DNA of 64,000 nt from Pseudoips prasinana (GCA_951640165.1 OX621240.1:4476713-4540712); one strand, 5' to 3'; positions 8,273-18,742 are shown, counted from the first letter of the stretch. Notes: generated from the sequence alone by a model not told the origin. Translations and numbers: made by a program.

Positions 8273-11248
8273 TCAGCCGAAAGACGTCCACTGCTGGACA
8301 AAGGCCTCCCCCAAAGATCTCCACAATTGCCGGTCTTGCGCTATCCGCATCCAGCGATTTCCAGCGACCCGCACAAGATCATCGGTCCATCTTGTAGGGG
8401 GCCTGCCCACGCTGCGTCTTCCGGTTCGTGGTCGCCACTCGAGAACCTTTCTGCCCCAACGGCCGTCGGCTCTACGAGCTATGTGCCCTGCCCACTGCCA
8501 CTTCAGCTTGGCAATTCTTCGGGCTATGTCGGTGACTTTGGTTCGCCTGCGGATTTCGTCATTTCTGATGCGATCCCGCAGGGAAACTCCGAGCATAGCC
8601 CTCTCCATTGCTCTTTGGGTGACCTTGAGCCTTCGAATAAGGCCCATAGTGAGCGACCACGTCTCTGTTCCGTATGTCATCACTGGCAACACACACTGGT
8701 CGAAGACTTTCGACTTGAGACACTGCGGTATTTTGGACGAGAAGATGTTACGTAGCTTCCCGAACGCTGCCCATCCGAGTTGGATTCTACGATTGACCTC
8801 CTTCTCGAAGTTGGACCTACCTAGTTGGATGGTCTGTCCTAGGTAAATATAGTTCTCTACAACTTCGAGTGCAGAGTCACCAACTTTCAATTGAGTGGGT
8901 GCAACATGGACGTTTGACATGATTTTCGTCTTATCCATGTTCATTTTCAGACCCACTTGTTGAGAGACTCTGCTGAGGTCATCGAGCATTGTACCGAGGT
9001 CTTCCATGGTCTCAGCCATGACTACGATATCATCGGCAAATCGAAGGTGAGTGATGTACTCGCCATTGACATTGATGCCAAAGCCTTTCCAGTCCAGAAG
9101 CTTGAAGACGTCTTCCAATGCAGCGATGAACAGTTTCGGAGATATAACATCTCCCTGTCTCACGCCTCGCTGCAAGTGGATAGGTTTCGAGATCTGGTCT
9201 TGGAGTCGCACTGACATAGTGGCGTTTTCATACAAACACTTTATCACCTCGATATACCGGTAGTCAATTTGGCACCTTATGAGAGACCTCAGCACGGCCC
9301 ATGTTTCGATAGAATCAAAGGCTTTCTCATAGTCCACAAACGCTAAGCACAGTGGCTTGTTATACTCTTCGGTCTTCTGTATAACTTGCCGCAGCGTATG
9401 TATGTGGTCTATGGTGCTAAAGCCTTTTCGGAAACCGGCTTGTTCGGGAGGCTGGAAGTCGTCAAACCTGCGCGCGAGACGGTTCGTAACGACCCTCGAA
9501 AACAACTTATAAACATGGCTCAGCAGTGTGATGGGTCTATAATTCTTCAATAGGGTTTTGTCGCCCTTTTTGAAGAAGAGCACCACCACACTTCTGTGCC
9601 ATGCTTGTGGCGTTTGACCATCTAGTATGACGGAGTTAAATAACTTCTGAAGGGCCCGTAGGATTGGTGTACCACCCGCCTTCAGAAGCTCTGCTGTAAC
9701 TCCATCATCACCAGGCGCCTTGTTGTTCTTGAGTTGTTTGAGAGCCATTCTAATCTCGTACAGGCTGACGTCCGGGATGTCTTCGGTGTAATGTCGGGTT
9801 AGTCGTGCTCTGGGATCTGAGGCATGACTTTTGACAGGTGGCTGTGTTGTCGTATATAACTGTCCGTAGAACTTCTCGATCTCTCCCAGCAACTCAGGTT
9901 TAGACGTGACGATTCTACCATCCTCAGTCTTCAGCTTCGTCAGTTGGCTCTGTCCAACAGACAGAGCTCTTGCGAACACTTTGGAGCCTTTGTTCCGCTC
10001 AATGGCCTCTTTAATACTAATAGTATTAAATTGCCGCGTGTCGCGAGTCAAAGACTTTGAGATCTGTCTGTTGAGCTGCCGATATCTGGTAGCATCATCT
10101 GAGGATGTCAGAACCATTTTCCGTCTATCTTCCATAAGTTGCAGGGTAAAGTCAGAGATCTTTTTAGTTCTGTTTGTACGGCGGGCCTTGAAGACCTTAG
10201 ACCCAGCCGTAAGGACAGCTTCTACGAGCCTGTCATAGTATGAGTCCACTTCCTCGCAGTCTGCTAGGCATTCGAAACGGTTTTGCAGTTCGAGCTGAAA
10301 TGGTTCGGGGTTTTGGACGTGGATAGGTAAAGGTCGGAGCGTAGACTTTATCAGTCGGGACCTCTGGAGTTTGACATTAAGGTTCAATGAGCCTCTGACT
10401 AGTCTGTGATCGCTCCCGGTTTTAACCGCATTGATCACGGAGACATCATTGAACATCTGTCGTCTCGTCGACAAGATAAAGTCTATCTCATTTTTAGTTT
10501 TACCATCCGGGCTCACCCAGGTCCATTTGCGGTGATCCGGCTTCCTGAAGAAGGAATTCATCATAAAGAGTCCCTCCTTCTCCATGAAGTCGGCCAACAT
10601 TTGGCCCCGGGGATTCCGGTCACCAGTTCCAAATTGCCCCACTCTCAGCTCATTACCGAATCTTTTGCCCAGCTTCGCGTTAAAGTCCCCCATGACCACA
10701 GTGAAATAGGAGTTAGAGGTATGTATGGCTCTGGATATGTCCTCATACATAACCTCGACTTCACCGTCGGAGTGTGTCGAAGTGGGTGCGTATACCTGTA
10801 TAACCTTCAACGAATACCGCTTGGAGATTCTGAGTATAAGGTACGCAACCCTCGTCGACACACTCTCGATTTTCACTAGGTTGTTCACGAGGGACTTGTG
10901 GACTATGAACCCGACACCACCTTGGGATATTTGGTCACCCTCCCGGTAATAGAGCAGGTTTCCGGATTTCAGTATTATCGAGTCCTCCCCCTCTCTTCGG
11001 ACTTCAGATAATCCTACAATATCCCAATGTAACCTGCTCAATTCTTCCTCCAGTTCGGTTATCTTCTCGTCGGACCGCAGTGTACGTGTGTTATATGTTG
11101 CCAGGGCCAGAGGTCGTCGGTGTTGGTAACGCGGAATCTGCCGGGGATTCTTAGCACCCCCTGCCCTGCCGTAACCACGGCTGTTACCACGGCTGGGAAT
11201 AGCAGGGCTGCCGGGGACTGGGGGCCGCGGTTTGGTTGTGTCCATCAT
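8273..11248 (-). CDS. RTE retrotransposon endonuclease-reverse transcriptase (991 aa)
   Basis: It encodes the single multifunctional protein that nicks target DNA and copies the element's RNA onto it (target-primed reverse transcription). The order is a basic, proline/glycine-rich N-terminus (about 1-45); an APE-type endonuclease (about 47-270) with ATYNTR, GLSEVRREG, QVYAPTS, MGDFNAK and SDHR, so the expected catalytic Asn, Glu, Tyr, Asp/Asn and His are visible; a linker; a reverse transcriptase (roughly 400-720) with NNKAPGDDG, FVDYEKAFDS, QGDVISPKLF and FADD; and a C-terminal region ending GRPPTRWTDDLVR ... FVQQWTSFG. The frame is open from the element's first base, but the first ATG is at 11248 (a second at 11245), so I start there. 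It is of usual RTE length with no stop or frameshift. The protein resembles those often labelled 'craniofacial development protein 2-like', which are RTE-derived. I did not verify that expression occurs. Confidence 0.92.
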   Translation of the reverse strand: MMDTTKPRPPVPGSPAIPSRGNSRGYGRAGGAKNPRQIPRYQHRRPLALATYNTRTLRSDEKITELEEELSRLHWDIVGLSEVRREGEDSIILKSGNLLYYREGDQISQGGVGFIVHKSLVNNLVKIESVSTRVAYLILRISKRYSLKVIQVYAPTSTHSDGEVEVMYEDISRAIHTSNSYFTVVMGDFNAKLGKRFGNELRVGQFGTGDRNPRGQMLADFMEKEGLFMMNSFFRKPDHRKWTWVSPDGKTKNEIDFILSTRRQMFNDVSVINAVKTGSDHRLVRGSLNLNVKLQRSRLIKSTLRPLPIHVQNPEPFQLELQNRFECLADCEEVDSYYDRLVEAVLTAGSKVFKARRTNRTKKISDFTLQLMEDRRKMVLTSSDDATRYRQLNRQISKSLTRDTRQFNTISIKEAIERNKGSKVFARALSVGQSQLTKLKTEDGRIVTSKPELLGEIEKFYGQLYTTTQPPVKSHASDPRARLTRHYTEDIPDVSLYEIRMALKQLKNNKAPGDDGVTAELLKAGGTPILRALQKLFNSVILDGQTPQAWHRSVVVLFFKKGDKTLLKNYRPITLLSHVYKLFSRVVTNRLARRFDDFQPPEQAGFRKGFSTIDHIHTLRQVIQKTEEYNKPLCLAFVDYEKAFDSIETWAVLRSLIRCQIDYRYIEVIKCLYENATMSVRLQDQISKPIHLQRGVRQGDVISPKLFIAALEDVFKLLDWKGFGINVNGEYITHLRFADDIVVMAETMEDLGTMLDDLSRVSQQVGLKMNMDKTKIMSNVHVAPTQLKVGDSALEVVENYIYLGQTIQLGRSNFEKEVNRRIQLGWAAFGKLRNIFSSKIPQCLKSKVFDQCVLPVMTYGTETWSLTMGLIRRLKVTQRAMERAMLGVSLRDRIRNDEIRRRTKVTDIARRIAKLKWQWAGHIARRADGRWGRKVLEWRPRTGRRSVGRPPTRWTDDLVRVAGNRWMRIAQDRQLWRSLGEAFVQQWTSFG

Positions 11249-11430
11249 TTGAGGGGATTTGCCGTAATCGCCACGCTTGGCAGACGGGTTGGCGATCGCA
11301 GTAAGTTGGACATGGTACTCAGGAGAACGCTGCTGCCCGTTCTCTGGTATATATTCCCTCGGGACGACTTTTACGTCCCCCCACGGGATGAGAGGGGGTG
11401 GTGATATTCTCAGGCCGTCACCACACAGCA
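11249..11430 (-). promoter_or_regulatory. RTE 5' leader with conserved hairpins
   Basis: About 180 nt upstream of the first ATG. In RNA sense it holds several predicted stems: tggtga/tcacca, gggacg/cgtccc around the loop taaaagt, and gagaacg/cgttctc. The same leader is retained in all four short derivatives, including one with paired base changes in the second stem. Structure-based function (promoter, ribozyme or RNP assembly) is inferred and not shown. Confidence 0.5.
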
Positions 11431-11461
11431 ATTATAATCAATTATGTTCACACAATTATAA

Positions 11462-11630
11462 TCTACTATATAAAAATAAGTCGGGTTTTCCTTCCTGACG
11501 CTATAACTCCAGAACGCACGAACCGATTTTCACGATTTTGCATTCGTTGGAAAGATCTCGGGCTCCGTGAGGTTTATAGCAAAGAAAATTTATAAAATTT
11601 AACGTGGGTAACACCGCGGGGCACAGCTAG
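11462..11630 (+). mobile_element. Non-autonomous Helitron, 169-bp subfamily (copy 1)
   Basis: It starts TCTACTATATAAAAATAAGT after A (11461) and ends gcacagCTAG before T (11631). A subterminal stem precedes the end. Length equals copies 2 and 3 (169 bp). Confidence 0.88.
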
Positions 11631-11841
11631 TATTAGTATAGATATAACAGTGGGTCACATAGTTAGTATATAACATAAAATACTCCCAAACAATAAACAC
11701 ATCTCGCCAACACCTTGGAAATGAAAGAACAAGTGTACAGTTCACCGAACTCTTATAGGTACCTACTGTTGCTCATTAACAATCCACCTTAGTACAAAGA
11801 CTAATTGCTTTTATATGTTTGTATAAATTATCGATATATCA

Positions 11842-12024
11842 GTGCCTATAGCACGAGTTCCTGCAGTTTACTTACTCGATCACACGTACGGTTTCCTCCC
11901 ATACTTTGAGCACCGGCGCCTCTCGCGGAAACTATTAAGAACTAAAACTCTGGTGCTCAATGTATGGGGCGAAACTGTACGTGTGATCGAGTAAGTAAAC
12001 TACAGGAACTCGTGCTAGAGGCAC
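11842..12024. mobile_element. Palindromic MITE with at least 54-bp terminal inverted repeats
   Basis: Arms 11842-11895 and 11971-12024 are inverted copies with about three mismatches (outer ends gtgcctatagcacgagtt and aactcgtgctagaggcac). Pairing continues inward through ccatactttgagcacc. No clear target duplication was found, so the superfamily is open. Confidence 0.75.
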
Positions 12025-12152
12025 AGTAATATTTATGAGATACGTTAGTAAAATGAATTCAGATAGAAATGTTGTGTTACATTTGAATTTAAAAGACCGC
12101 GCTCCGGGTATTAAATGGATTGGCACATGCCAATCCATTCCATACTATGATT

Positions 12153-13329
12153 TACATTCATTGCTTCCAGCCTCAATAGCAATAGAAAGGTCCTAACTAT
12201 ATTCTTAGATATCGCCAAGGCGTTCGACACTGTTCCCACGAAAAATCTTTTGCGAAAACTCGAAAGTATAGGTGTTAGGGGTCCCCAACACCAATTTTTC
12301 AAAAATTATTTAACTGGTAGAACCCAAGTTGTTAAAATAGATAACCACGTCAGTGACGAACTCCCAATCGAATATGGCGTGCCACAAGGCAGCATTCTTG
12401 GACCAACTCTATTTCTAGTCTACATAAATGACCTATGCAATCTCAACATCCCCAATTCAAAAATAATTTCCTACGCAGATGATACTGCAATCACCTTCTT
12501 CGCAAATTCCTGGTCAGATCTTCAAAATAAAGCGCAAAGTGGCTTCACGTCTGCCTTAAACTGGCTTTTATCTCACACCCTAACCCTTAACACTAGTAAA
12601 ACTAAATTCATCACATTCTCGATTAGCTCTATATCTCAACCTAAAATTCCAATAACACTCAAGCCTCATACATGTTTTCCGCAAACTCAACAGAATTGTA
12701 ACTGTCCAGTTATTGATAATGTCAACTCTATTAAGTACCTTGGCATAGTTTTAGACAGAACACTAAATTTTAGACCCCATATAGAAGCTTTAACGGGCAG
12801 AGTGCGTAAACTGATTTATATTTTTAAAACCCTTCGATATGTCGCTAACCAGTTTATTATTCGTAACGTCTACTACGCACTTTGCCAATCCATCTTAACC
12901 TACTGCATTTCAAGCTGGGGTGGTACATGTAAAACTATCATTTATCCTTTGGAAATAGCACATAGAGCCATATTAAAGACTGCTACCTTCCGACCAATTC
13001 TATATTCTACAGCCCAACTCTACAAAGACTGCAAGGTCCTTAACGTAAGACAACATTTTATTTTACAAACAATTCTTTTACAACATTCCAAGACGCCATA
13101 TGTTGTGTTGACTAATCGCCGCAAAGATAAAGTTTGCACTGTTCCCAAGATCAAATATTCGTTCACAAAAAGATTCTTCCTCTACCTTGGGCCCTTCTTA
13201 TATAACAAAATCAATGCAAATTCTAAAATTTATACCTTATCATACTATCAATGTAAAAAAGTTGTTCACTCATTTCTCCTAGATATTAGTTACGACGAAA
13301 CGGAATCACTCCTCCAATCCTTGCAATAA
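12153..13329 (+). pseudogene. LINE reverse transcriptase, C-terminal part
   Basis: An open frame running FLDIAKAFDTV (RT motif A) at about 12205, GVPQGSILGPTLF (motif B), ISYADDTAI (catalytic YADD, about 12470), then KYLGIVLDRTLNFRPH and a C-terminal domain to the stop at 13327-13329. The fingers region and any endonuclease or ORF1 are missing, so it cannot be an autonomous gene. What remains has no internal stop, suggesting modest age. The family is CR1/Jockey-like from the YADD box and domain order; subclade not resolved. Confidence 0.85.
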
Positions 13330-13344
13330 ACTAATAATACATAC

Positions 13345-13419
13345 ACGCACGCACGCACACACACACAGTCACACACACTCACACGCTCACACACACACAC
13401 AAACATACATCCACTCACA

Positions 13420-13474
<55 letters not shown>

Positions 13475-13510
13475 ACATCCACATACACGCACGAACATGC
13501 ACATACACGC
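13345..13510. repeat. CA microsatellite
   Basis: A compound (CA)n tract with interspersed cactcacac variants, inside the 3' region of the LINE. The cysteine/valine-rich minus-strand frame through it is an artefact of the repeat. Confidence 0.9.
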
Positions 13511-13765
13511 GTTCACATTCTTAATAAAATTAAAGTAGTACCTATGTTGAGAATTAAACACTGTATTCAATCCCAAGGAGACGGCACTGTTTCTCTTTAT
13601 TACAGGCTATCCTGTAGCCTATCTAAGAGGACAGTACCCTAACCATTTAAGTGTAGTATTTTTATGTGTTTGTAACCTTAATATGCCATTTGTACTGTAC
13701 TACATCAACTTTTCTAAGAAATAAAGTTATTATTATTATTAAAAAAAAAAAAAAAAAAAAAAAAA

Positions 13766-14102
13766 GAAATGATTTACATATCTCCTTAAAAGCTCAATTT
13801 ATTCTGGACCCTGATTATAATACTATAATGCTTTTCTATTCCTGTTCTCTTTGAATAAATTCTAATGTACAAAAACGAAAGGTCGCTCGTTCACTCACTA
13901 CCGAAACTATATACGAAAATTTCTGGGTCGATGAAGTTCAAATGTGGCAGATAGGTAGTTTATAGGTAAGAGCAGTAATAACTGTATTTTGGGTTAACAT
14001 GTTCATGTTATGATCTACTTATGTAGATAAAATATCTTGAGACCACTTACACACTACGAGTTTCGCGCTGGACAACTATTTGTGTTAAATAAGTAAATAA
14101 AA
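13766..14102. other. No recognised feature
   Basis: AT-rich spacer. Confidence 0.35.
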
Positions 14103-14490
14103 TAAAAAAAGGTTTTTATTCACTTAGACTTTTAAAAAGCGCTTGTTAATAGTCAGAAAATGTTTGTAGTAATATAGTTGTATACATTATTATTTCTAGT
14201 AACATAGATATTTGTATGAAAACATTTATAACATTTATTTTATTATAGCATTGATGTTTAGCAAGCTCGTATCAAGTTATTGTCAAGAGATTATGTTTAA
14301 TTATCTAGTTTAAGTCTAATATTTTTACTACATATTGTCAATGGTTCTGTCTATATTAAGGAATTATTATTATGACGGACCTTGTGTTAATAACGACGGT
14401 CGCGCTTTAATGCTACCACCGTATCTACCAACTGAGAAGACCCAGCGAAACAAACTCAGTGGGTTCATCTACTACCGGTTTCAACACGAT
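14103..14490. repeat. Unclassified dispersed repeat of about 390 bp (copy 1)
   Basis: Nearly the same sequence lies at 45098-45506, from the ggtttttattca...acttagac edge to ccggtttcaacacgatc. It contains actgagaagacccagcg, which resembles a 3' segment common in lepidopteran LINEs. It has no open reading frame of note. Confidence 0.65.
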
Positions 14491-14906
14491 CCAGTTAAGA
14501 CGGTCCGGCGAAACATACTCAAGCGGGCATGAACACGGGATTTGGTCCAATTAGAGTAAGTAATTATTTAGTTGGCAAACACAATATATGCTCGATCGAT
14601 TGTCTGAATGCTTATTATTTTAGATTATATTTAGGTATACAAAAGAAAAACTTCGAAACAATAACATTATTCATTTTGAGACAGAGTCAATAATTTTAAA
14701 TTAAGTATATGATAGCAATCATTTACAGATAGTTCACGTAACTCAGCAGATCAGTCATGTCTATATGGCTACAAGGTCTCCAGCGAGCAATGTGCAGGTA
14801 GGCAGTGAGAGCCAGACGTCTTTGTCATCGGTGTACTCTTTAGTGGTGTAATAACCCCTAGCTATAAGTACACGTTTAATATGTGTTTTAAAACTTGTGT
14901 CAGTGT
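14491..14906. other. No recognised feature
   Basis: Unassigned AT-rich sequence between two repeats. Confidence 0.35.
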
Positions 14907-15035
14907 GTCTGTATCCCATAAATAGTTGTTCTGAGTCTGGGTGTAACTTGTGTCCGTCTATTATATGTTTGTAAAGTACCCTGCGACGCAGATTAAATTC
15001 CATAATGCGGGCGTTGTCTTTGAAAAAAAAACTAC
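14907..15035 (+). mobile_element. SINE family C, 3' fragment
   Basis: It matches the SINE-C body (cccataaatagttgttctga, cttgtgtccgtctattata, tgtttgtaaagtaccc) and ends near an A run. The tRNA-like head is absent. Confidence 0.65.
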
Positions 15036-15989
15036 CATACGAGCTCAAACTAGGCAGAGCTTATGTTATGGCAACCATACTTTTGATAAACATACATATA
15101 TGTTTCTAAATAGCTGGTTGGGGATCAAACCCTCGACCTCTGGCTTAGCTGTCAGGGTCAGTAACCACTAAAGCTAGTCCATTCAAAGCGCGCAAGTTGG
15201 TTAGCGAATAAAAATAAACTTGGAAGGATTTAAAAAAACTTCTATCACAGTAGGTATCACAAATATATCACGTTTCCTCTCAATAAATCTTGTATCTAAA
15301 GTTTGAGATCAGTGGAACAATGATACATAGCTCACGTGAAGTCGTTTGTTCCCACTGACCTCGGTCACTGCCGCCCTCACTTCATATTATTACGTCAATA
15401 ACAAACTTGTGGATAACTTTAGGGGTTAGGTTGGGGGCTAAGTTGTGAGAGGATAGCGTTTATAAGGGGTCAAAGTCAGAAGAATCAAGAGACAAAAGAA
15501 GTTTGCCTAAAAATTGTCAAAAACCATTATTTTCAAATAAAAATCAACATGTGAATTATCAAGTTTTAAACCTTATTTCAAACGTTTTTCATACGAACTA
15601 ATAATAACCAAATTTTCATTTAATATCTGCTCAACCGTTCACTTTAGTCCTAGTAGAGGTACGAGGACCTCGTAAGCTCGCAATGCTTCTTTTTTTCTGA
15701 TGCGTTTACCGATTTACAATAGCAAAATATTTTTCCGTGAAATATGAACTAAAGACTCGTTCTAAATTTATTTTTCTGTATGGCAACATCTCCTTATTGT
15801 ATACTCTTTCAGTTTTTTCAGGATACCTGTAAAAGAGTATGATAGTTTGCATTTAGTTGTTATTTTAGTATATTAATAATTGTAGGAGTCTCTATGTACT
15901 CGTAGCAAAACCCATACAAATATTTTTTGCTTGGAATTAAATATAGCCATAACAATACTGCATTTTTTTTATTCCTATTTGTGTAACAC
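15036..15989. other. No recognised feature
   Basis: About 950 bp. A tRNA-SINE-like box-B-type patch (ggggatcaaaccctcgacct, minus sense) is visible near 15119-15138. Otherwise no gene or repeat is recognised. Confidence 0.35.
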
Positions 15990-16110
15990 ATAAGTGATTA
16001 TTTAAGTCTTGGGTATACGTTGTGCCTGTCAATTATGTTTGTAAAATACCCAGCAAGACAGGGATTCATTTCCCTAATTTGTGAGTACTTTTTTTAAAGA
16101 AAAAAAAATA
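15990..16110 (+). mobile_element. SINE family C, 3' fragment (degraded)
   Basis: It shares cttgtgcctgtc-type and tatgtttgtaaaatacccag segments with the SINE-C body and ends in an A-rich tract. The head is missing. Confidence 0.5.
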
Positions 16111-16118
16111 AGAAATCA

Positions 16119-16435
16119 TCTATACATATTATAAAATCGTAGGAAAGTCAAAACTGTACATTGAATATTTTTTTAAAGGATACTTGGGGCGTGATCTACA
16201 ATCAATATCGAAGCCAAAAATTTTTTTTTTAGATTTTTTGTCTGCTTGTCTGTTTATCTGTATGTATGTCCAGGCTAAACTCAAAAAGTACTGCATGGAT
16301 TTACTTCAAATTTTGCATGAATATTAAGAGGTCGGGTCAACATAAGGGCTACATATTATCACGCTTACACATACGGGGGAGGAGCTGTGATAATTTATAA
16401 AATTTTACGCGGGTAAAACCGCGGGGCACAGCTAG
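16119..16435 (+). mobile_element. Non-autonomous Helitron, 318-bp subfamily (copy 2)
   Basis: TC start after A (16118), CTAG end before T (16436), and a subterminal cgcgg/ccgcg stem with loop gtaaaa. It is collinear with 2163-2481. Confidence 0.88.
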
Positions 16436-16928
16436 TGACAAATATAATCGCTATCGCTACCTCTTGTGGTACCCTCCTTACAAATAACGTTAAAGCGGTT
16501 CCTGGCACGGACTGGCCCATAAATTTTTGTACCTCCTGTCTCGAGACGATTTATAGTCTCAAAGATACGTGGCCAATGGAAATAGCTCAGTTATTATATT
16601 ATACATGAATTTGCCATTGATATTTGTGGGATGGGCGTAAATTGATGTATCAGACCTAATTATGATTTAATTGATATGCTGATTAGATTGATGAAGTGTT
16701 TATTCCGTTATGTAAAGTTCCATTTGCATGACAAAGACAATTTGTCCGACATCTCATGATGGGTTCCAAAACGATTATTGGGGCACAAAAGATTTGGCAC
16801 ACAAATGTGACAGATATTATTTGACAATTCAATTAATTTTGATGTTGTTGTCTTAAAAAAAATCAATAGATGAATATGGATTGTTTTATACTAGATGAGT
16901 TGGGTTCATTTCCTCGTACATCGGAATG
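16436..16928. other. No recognised feature
   Basis: No repeat shared within the window and no coding signature. Confidence 0.35.
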
Positions 16929-17245
16929 GCAACGCCTCGTTGGTCTAGCGGTTGCGTGTTCAATCGCAGATAACGAGGTCCTGGGTTCAAATCCCGGGTC
17001 GGGCCAAAAAAAGTGAAATTGGGAATTTTCCCTAAAAATAAATTTCTCAATATCAGCCCGAAATTTGGAAGTTGGCGGTATTAGCCGGCCGTGTCGGTAG
17101 GCGTCCCATCGGATCATGAGAGTGATGGAATAGAAAGTACCTCTGTGTTTGCGCACACACTTGTGCACTATAATATGTACTGCATATATGTCTAGACTCC
17201 ATTGAGCCGCCGTAGCCGAAATTCGGTCGAGAGGACATTATTATT
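16929..17245 (+). mobile_element. tRNA-derived SINE, family B (copy 2, internally deleted)
   Basis: Head with ttggtctagcggttgcg and gggttcaaatcccgggtc, tail gaggacattattattatt. The shared central domain present in copy 1 has been deleted between about 17085 and 17095. Confidence 0.8.
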
Positions 17246-17581
17246 ATTACATCTGAATGACGCATAATTTAGACCAGCTTGGCGGGATTGGTTACTTGCG
17301 AGCTGAGGACCCCTCAAATAATGTTGTCGAAGGATGTTGCATTTTCATTCCTTTCCATTCCCACGTCAAGTAACGTTTTGTAATCTTAGACTATATATAT
17401 GTATGTATACAATTTCTACGGAGACTAGCTTAACTACACAAAACAGGACAGTAGTTCCTCACTTTAATTTTTTTGGCGTATGTAGGTAGACCGATAGTTG
17501 CACAAAGCGTCCCTAAATAGAAATGATCTTCTCAAGCCCAGAGTCAAGGTTCGAACCCAAGACAGCGCGCAGGTACTTTCC

Positions 17582-17586
<5 letters not shown>
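17246..17586. other. Unassigned; possible SINE remnant
   Basis: A minus-sense box-B-like motif (caaggttcgaaccc) near 17550 suggests an old tRNA-SINE head. Nothing else is recognised. Confidence 0.3.

Positions 17587-17618
<32 letters not shown>
17587..17618. repeat. Poly-T tract (about 32 nt)
   Basis: A homopolymer next to the 3' side of a minus-strand SINE-A, probably the poly-A of a retroposed sequence. Confidence 0.8.
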
Positions 17619-17619
<1 letters not shown>

Positions 17620-17621
<2 letters not shown>

Positions 17622-17863
17622 TTTAGGAACAATGTCACACAGATCAACCTAGCCCCAAACTAAGCAAAGCTTGTACTATGGGTACCAGGCGACGATATAC
17701 ATACTTATATAGATAGATAAATACTTATATACATAGAAAACATCCATGACTCAGAAACAAATATTCGAGCTCATCACACAAATATTTGCACTTACCGGGA
17801 TTCGAACCCAGGACCACCAGCTTCGTAGGCAGGAGCACTACCAACTAGGCTACGGTGACCGTC
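17620..17863 (-). mobile_element. tRNA-derived SINE, family A (copy 2)
   Basis: Full length with head at 17863. It is followed directly by an inverted 17-nt SINE-A head piece (gcctagttggtagtgcg, 17864-17880). Confidence 0.85.
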
Positions 17864-17883
17864 GCCTAGTTGGTAGTGCGTAT

Positions 17884-17984
17884 AATTGAAAGCGATAAGG
17901 TTCACTTTTAACGCGTATGTGATAAAGGTGAAAATCTATAAAATAAATTTGACAGATTGGGGTAGCTGGATGTGCTGGCGTCTG
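17884..17984. mobile_element. Palindromic MITE (copy 2, one end truncated)
   Basis: It has the inner part of the family from aattgaaagc onward and an intact right end gtgctggcgtctg. The left terminal repeat is missing where SINE-A sequence abuts it. Confidence 0.75.
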
Positions 17985-18286
17985 AACCTAGACAACATTA
18001 ACATTTCATCGGACACCCACTTCAGCACATTTGGTGGGTCACTATTATTAGATACCCTTACTACGTGACCAAATTACCAGCAAATAACTGATAACGTAAA
18101 ATTCTGGGAGATCACCAAGTTATGCATATAAATAACTTAATTTTTGATATTACACAGATAAATCAGATATTAAACGGGGCTGGTCATCAAAAAGGTTTTC
18201 TTGGTTTTATAGAGGTACGTGCTTTTGATAATTTGTTATAGAGGTGACCTATATAAAATTAAGTAGTTGAAAACATAACCATATAA

Positions 18287-18656
18287 TCACACTAAATTAC
18301 AAAGGCGAAAATTTGTGTGTATGAGTGTGTATGTTTGTTACTTCTTAATAGAGAATGTTTATTATAGTTTGCATGAGTTTTTTGCCAAAAAATAATGTGT
18401 TATTATTACTAAGAATAAATTAAATAGACTTATTTGTATTGCATATCCGATAGGGGTAGACTGTTGATCCTAAAAACTGTTACGTTATGATAAGACCTTA
18501 TTGTACACAGTTACGCAATAAATAATTCTTTATCTTTATCTTCACGCAAAAACTACCGAACGGATTTTGATGAAACTTTGTAGCAATATAGCTTATGTAT
18601 CAGAATAACAAATAGGCTAAAATTTATAAACGCGTAAAACCACGGGGCACAGCTAG
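18287..18656 (+). mobile_element. Non-autonomous Helitron, TCACACTA subfamily, interrupted
   Basis: It starts TCACACTAAATTACAAAGGC after A (18286) and ends ggggcacagCTAG before T (18657). The middle (about 18350-18540) has no counterpart in the copies at 22599 and 55467 and seems to be a later insertion ending in ataaataattctttatcttt. Confidence 0.75.
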
Positions 18657-18742
18657 TACTTTATTACCTGAAACAAAGAAGTATATACAAGGTAAATATA
18701 TATATATAGAGAGAGTATACTCCTATGTTTATAGATTTTGGA

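Larger units (their letters stand above)
8253..11430 (-). mobile_element. Full-length RTE-type LINE (copy 1)
   Basis: A 3.18-kb non-LTR retrotransposon. Its minus-strand 5' end, tgctgtgtggtgacgg, is shared with the second full copy and with the short derivatives. Its 3' end is a (TGA/ATG)n tract that begins immediately after the stop codon, so there is practically no 3' UTR, as in RTE elements. The perfect 9-bp target-site duplication and intact ORF indicate a recent insertion that could still be mobile. Confidence 0.93.
12150..13765 (+). mobile_element. 5'-truncated CR1/Jockey-superfamily LINE with poly-A
   Basis: The truncated coding region (about 12152-13329) is followed by a 3' region containing a long CA microsatellite (13345-13510), an aataaag signal-like motif, (att)n and a run of about 25 A (13740-13765). 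These show an mRNA-type retroposition end. The 5' junction at about 12150 is inferred from where the RT frame begins to make sense. Confidence 0.82.

Noticed and set aside
8148..8846. Plus-strand 232-codon frame and similar frames over the RTE
   Set aside because: They are opposite-strand shadows of the RTE reading frame and recur in every RTE copy.
11249..11430. HDV-like ribozyme at the RTE 5' end
   Set aside because: I could not find the P1 pairing of the first bases or the nested double-pseudoknot order. Only simple hairpins are supported.
8273..11431. 1052-codon frame beginning at 11431
   Set aside because: Its first codon is TTG in target-site sequence. The first ATG in frame is at 11248, so the CDS was started there.
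13290..13508. Cysteine/valine-rich protein on the minus strand
   Set aside because: It is a translation of a CA microsatellite.
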